Positions 4,428 to 6,229 of a stretch of DNA of 6,229 nucleotides are shown here, piece after piece. Each line of letters starts with the position of its first letter. The stretch's first letter is position 1. Both the position numbers and the translations under genes were made by a program. The notes below the pieces were generated by a model. The model was not told the origin of the DNA, did no database searches, and saw only the letters and a program-made list of their open reading frames with translations. Source of the stretch: Gemmatimonadota bacterium (lineage in GTDB: Bacteria; Gemmatimonadota; Gemmatimonadetes; Gemmatimonadales; Gemmatimonadaceae); assembly GCA_031127185.1 (NCBI GenBank), contig JARIET010000176.1, forward strand, positions 1 through 6,229, written 5' to 3'.

Positions 4428-4466
4428 ACCCTGTTCCCATGTCACAGTGGGAACGGGGTTTATTTT
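4428..4466 (+). terminator. strong intrinsic terminator containing the CATGGGAACA element
   Basis: ACCCTGTTCCCA (4428-4439) pairs with TGGGAACGGGGT (4448-4459) as a 12-bp stem with one G-U pair and an 8-base loop, followed by TTATTTT. It ends 22 bases before the next start codon, leaving no room for a promoter in between. It may therefore act as an attenuator rather than a full stop. Bases 4432-4441 are the reverse complement of the CATGGGAACA element at 78-87. Confidence 0.8.
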
Positions 4467-4488
4467 CAACAACAGAGGGAGAATAAAA

Positions 4489-5130
4489 ATGAATAACGAC
4501 GTGATTGAATTTTGTGATAAGCATAACGCGTGTAGTGATGGCCGCAAATGGGCGTTGACGCAACGGAATATGGCGGAAGTGTTTGATACGTGTGCGCGCG
4601 GTGACTGGCTGATGTGGATGCTGGTCAAAAGCAGCAAGCTCACTAAGGCCACATCGGTTAAGCTGGCGTGTGAGTTCGCGCTGCGGGTGTTGCCGATCTA
4701 CGAAAAGAAATTTGGCCGCAAGGAGCCACGACTGGCTGTTGAAGCGGCCTTGCGGTGGCTGGAAGATCCGACGGAAGAAAACGCCAGTGTCGCCGCCAGT
4801 GCCGCCAGGGCCGCCGCCAGTGCCGCCGCCAGTGCCGCCTACAGTGCCGCCAGTGCCGCCGACAGTGCCGCCTACAGTGCCGCCAGGGCCGCCGACAGTG
4901 CCGCCAGTGCCGCCGACAGTGTCGCCGCCAGTGCCGCCAGGGCCGCCGCCAGTGCCGACAGTGCCGCCGACAGTGCCGCCGCCAGTGCCGCCAGTGCCGC
5001 CAGTGCCGCCGACAGTGCCGCCTACAGTGCCGACAGTGCCGCCTATAGTGCAGCCTACAGTGCCGAACGCAAGGCACAATGCGACATCATCAGGTCAATC
5101 GTTAAAAATCCGTGGGGAGATTTGAAATGA
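4489..5130 (+). CDS. Imm-5-like protein with long Ala/Ser repeat, 213 aa
   Basis: The ATG at 4489 has GAGGGAGAATAAAA before it; an in-frame ATG at 4447 lies inside the terminator and is rejected. Residues 1-98 match, as I recall it, the pattern of the putative immunity protein Imm-5-like family, common in phages and bacteria. They contain WALTQRNMAEVFDTCARGDW (21-40), a Leu/Met-rich helix (LMWMLVKSS), KLACEFALRVLPIYEKKFG (58-76) and RLAVEAALRWLED (81-93). Residues 99-192 are a low-complexity run of only Ala, Ser, Asp, Tyr, Arg and Val in SAA or SAAx units, likely a long helix. The end, ERKAQCDIIRSIVKNPW, fits the family's usual C-terminus. Despite the name, no toxin is adjacent and the true role is unknown. 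Its stop overlaps the next start by four bases. Confidence 0.8.
   Translation: MNNDVIEFCDKHNACSDGRKWALTQRNMAEVFDTCARGDWLMWMLVKSSKLTKATSVKLACEFALRVLPIYEKKFGRKEPRLAVEAALRWLEDPTEENASVAASAARAAASAAASAAYSAASAADSAAYSAARAADSAASAADSVAASAARAAASADSAADSAAASAASAASAADSAAYSADSAAYSAAYSAERKAQCDIIRSIVKNPWGDLK
4783..5064 (+). repeat. GC-rich codon repeat encoding SAA/SAAx units
   Basis: This tract is built of AGTGCCGCC-like units in mixed 9- and 12-base spacing. A perfect 41-base segment at 4785-4825 recurs at 4917-4957, exactly 132 bases (44 codons) later, which shows recent duplication rather than ancient convergence. All three plus frames and at least two minus frames are open through it, so long open frames on the minus strand, or giving VPP-rich protein on the plus strand, are artefacts of the repeat. 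Confidence 0.9.
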
Positions 5131-5510
5131 CCGACAAAATTAAACCGTGTCCGTTTTGCGGATTCGATGACTGCTATCTATCGGAACGAGATGAATGCAT
5201 TATCTGTCCGGCGTGTGGTGCGAGTGGTCCGATAGACTGGGATCGTTTCGGTAATACAGAACTAATTCCATTTGAAATGTGGAACCACCGATCCCCTGAC
5301 CCGCTTGTGGGGGAGTTGGCCGTCGTCCCGATTACGTCATGGAGTGGCGTGATATGGTACGGAGTTAAAGGCATGGGTGGCTGGTTACATAAAGAGTGGC
5401 GCAAAGAAACATACATCATTTCTGACCAGCCATACACATTTGCTTGCGAAGAAAACGCAAGGGACTCAATAGTCGCATTCAAAGCACTCTCCAAGGCAGG
5501 TGCGAAATGA
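5127..5510 (+). CDS. Lar-like zinc-ribbon protein, 127 aa
   Basis: The ATG at 5127 overlaps the previous stop as ATGA and follows GGGGAGATTTGAA; an upstream ATG at 5112 lies within the previous gene. Residues 7-12 read PCPFCG and 27-31 read CPACG, the two CxxC knuckles of a zinc ribbon. After about twenty more residues comes FEMWNHR (49-55), matching the AWNRR-type end of Lar-like restriction alleviation proteins. Two further Cys (16 and 24) lie between the knuckles. Rac-prophage Lar reduces EcoKI restriction, but many phage proteins carry this fold with no tested activity, so the family is likelier than the function. Residues 56-127 are an extra domain with several Trp (WSGVIWYGVKGMGGWL, 72-87) that typical Lar proteins of about 60 residues lack. 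Confidence 0.7.
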   Translation: MTDKIKPCPFCGFDDCYLSERDECIICPACGASGPIDWDRFGNTELIPFEMWNHRSPDPLVGELAVVPITSWSGVIWYGVKGMGGWLHKEWRKETYIISDQPYTFACEENARDSIVAFKALSKAGAK

Positions 5511-5770
5511 AGCCGATTAACGACAGACCGACGCCATTGACAGACAGGGCCGAAATATTTTTCCATGACGGAGATATTATTGGCTACGTCAAGGCAGACT
5601 TTTCCCGCCAGCTTGAGCAAATGTGCGCGGAGTTGGCAAAGGCGGTGGGGAGTCTGACGAGTGTGCATAATCTGAACTGGCCCGGAAGTAAGAAATGCAA
5701 GTGCGCGGACTGCGCGGCCCTTGCTCGATACAACGAAATGATGAAAGGGGTAAAGCATGATAACGGATGA
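5507..5770 (+). CDS. small phage protein of the 'RPTPLTD' type, 87 aa
   Basis: The ATG at 5507 overlaps the preceding stop as ATGA; an upstream in-frame start at 5444 would lie within the previous gene. The ribosome site is weak (AAGGCAGG), so coupling probably drives translation. The order RPTPLTDRAEI (7-17), a short beta stretch (HDGDIIGYVKADF, 20-32) and a helix beginning SRQLEQMCAELAKAV (33-47) is a layout seen in many small phage proteins of unknown function, often with a longer coiled coil. Here the coiled coil is short and is followed by CKCADCAALARY (64-75), three closely spaced Cys that with Cys40 or His54 could bind a metal. The role is unknown. The end overlaps the next gene by 14 bases. 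Confidence 0.7.
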   Translation: MKPINDRPTPLTDRAEIFFHDGDIIGYVKADFSRQLEQMCAELAKAVGSLTSVHNLNWPGSKKCKCADCAALARYNEMMKGVKHDNG

Positions 5771-6229
5771 AATCAGCAGCTATAGTTTAATGGCGTGCAT
5801 CGAAAGCCGGATGCCGTTGAATGATGAGGAGCAGAAAGCACTGGCCCAAGCTGAACTCGACCGCCGCGCCAAGGATGCGGTGAAATCGGTATGCGGTAGT
5901 GGATGCGATAGTTGCCCAGCAAACGAAAAGAAGCAGCCCGCGCCGAAGGTGGAATATCGAAGAGCTAGCCACGGGTGCGCAAAATTAGTGAACTATAAAG
6001 TGGTGGCATATATTGGGAATAATGACGCGGAGCAATTGGTTAATCCGCCAGATGAATATCATGAATGGTATGACTCAAAAACCACACAAGGAATTACGTC
6101 ATCCGAATACGAAGCCGCCAAGCGTCCCGATGTTGCCCATGTTGATAGTAAGTCATGCGACAAGTGCGCCAATGAGAGGCTGTGCATTTTCGTTAAAGGC
6201 TGCTTCAATGACGGAATGAAACGGTTTAG
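5757..6229 (+). CDS. Cys-rich hypothetical protein, partial (157 aa seen)
   Basis: The ATG at 5757 follows GAAAGGGGTAAAGC and overlaps the previous gene by 14 bases. The frame has no stop before the window ends, in the middle of a codon, so the C-terminus is missing. Residues 1-42 are helical and acidic (LNDEEQKALAQAELDRRAKD, 21-40). Two Cys clusters follow: CGSGCDSC (46-53), and CDKCANERLCIFVKGC (134-149) with CxxC-x5-C-x5-C spacing. A lone Cys is at 74. The second cluster resembles a zinc or iron-sulfur site. Between them lies a mixed region with EYHEWYDSKTTQG (100-112). No family is recognised. It completes the visible operon with the Imm-5-like, Lar-like and TPLTD genes. Confidence 0.7.
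   Translation, partial: MITDEISSYSLMACIESRMPLNDEEQKALAQAELDRRAKDAVKSVCGSGCDSCPANEKKQPAPKVEYRRASHGCAKLVNYKVVAYIGNNDAEQLVNPPDEYHEWYDSKTTQGITSSEYEAAKRPDVAHVDSKSCDKCANERLCIFVKGCFNDGMKRF

Noticed and set aside
3941..4652. Minus-strand frames opposite the 146-residue gene and the start of the Imm-5-like gene
   Set aside because: They cross a terminator and two supported gene starts and have no ribosome site.
4402..5079. Long minus-strand frame rich in GGTVGG and similar repeats
   Set aside because: It is the reverse of the Ala/Ser codon repeat. The plus frame has a ribosome site, family-like ends on both sides of the repeat and an overlap with the next gene.
4670..5125. Plus-strand frame encoding VPP/TVPP repeats
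   Set aside because: It is a shifted reading of the same repeat. Its ends do not look like protein, and it has no ribosome site.
5174..5758. Minus-strand 194-residue frame opposite the Lar-like and TPLTD genes
   Set aside because: Both plus-strand genes show family patterns and overlapping starts; this frame has neither.

Overview
The window looks like part of a tailed-phage or prophage genome, or a closely related mobile element, from a bacterial host. It has dense, short, mostly unrecognised genes with overlapping start and stop codons, good Shine-Dalgarno sites (AGGAG, GGGAG), and small proteins of types common in phages: an Imm-5-like Ala-repeat protein, a Lar-like zinc ribbon and a 'TPLTD' small protein. 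No gene identifies the host. No integrase, portal, capsid, terminase or polymerase gene, no tRNA and no CRISPR array is visible.

Layout. (1) 145-1140, minus strand: one 331-residue Ala/Ser-rich protein of unknown function with a strong ribosome binding site and a plausible upstream promoter. (2) 1141-1559: a divergent intergenic region with promoter-like sites for the minus gene and hairpins in the leader of the plus gene. (3) 1560-2388, plus strand: a 113-residue protein, a hairpin right after its stop, a stretch of about 300 bases that is either structured RNA or an open frame lacking an ordinary start, a 37-residue protein, and a clear terminator. (4) 2389-3119: about 730 bases without a convincing gene, packed with several unrelated repeat families. 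These are an 8-bp phased array inside 10-bp inverted arms, three tandem 21-bp units built from paired CGTTAA hexamers with an inverted copy and a further pair, an AT-rich tract, and several short motifs repeated in both orientations. It is the best candidate here for a replication origin, partition site or regulatory hub. (5) 3120-4466: five small plus-strand genes (63, 91, 66, 44 and 146 residues), several translationally coupled, ending in a strong terminator. (6) 4489-6229: a tightly overlapping operon encoding the Imm-5-like repeat protein, the Lar-like zinc ribbon, the small TPLTD protein and a Cys-rich protein cut by the window end.

How the parts may work together. The overlaps in region 6 imply one transcript and coupled translation. 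The Lar-like member suggests an early, host-interaction or anti-restriction cassette, but only the family resemblance supports this. A short element, CATGGGAACA and its extended 17-bp form, recurs at the left edge, at the right of the repeat island and inside the terminator before the last operon, which ties these non-coding regions together.
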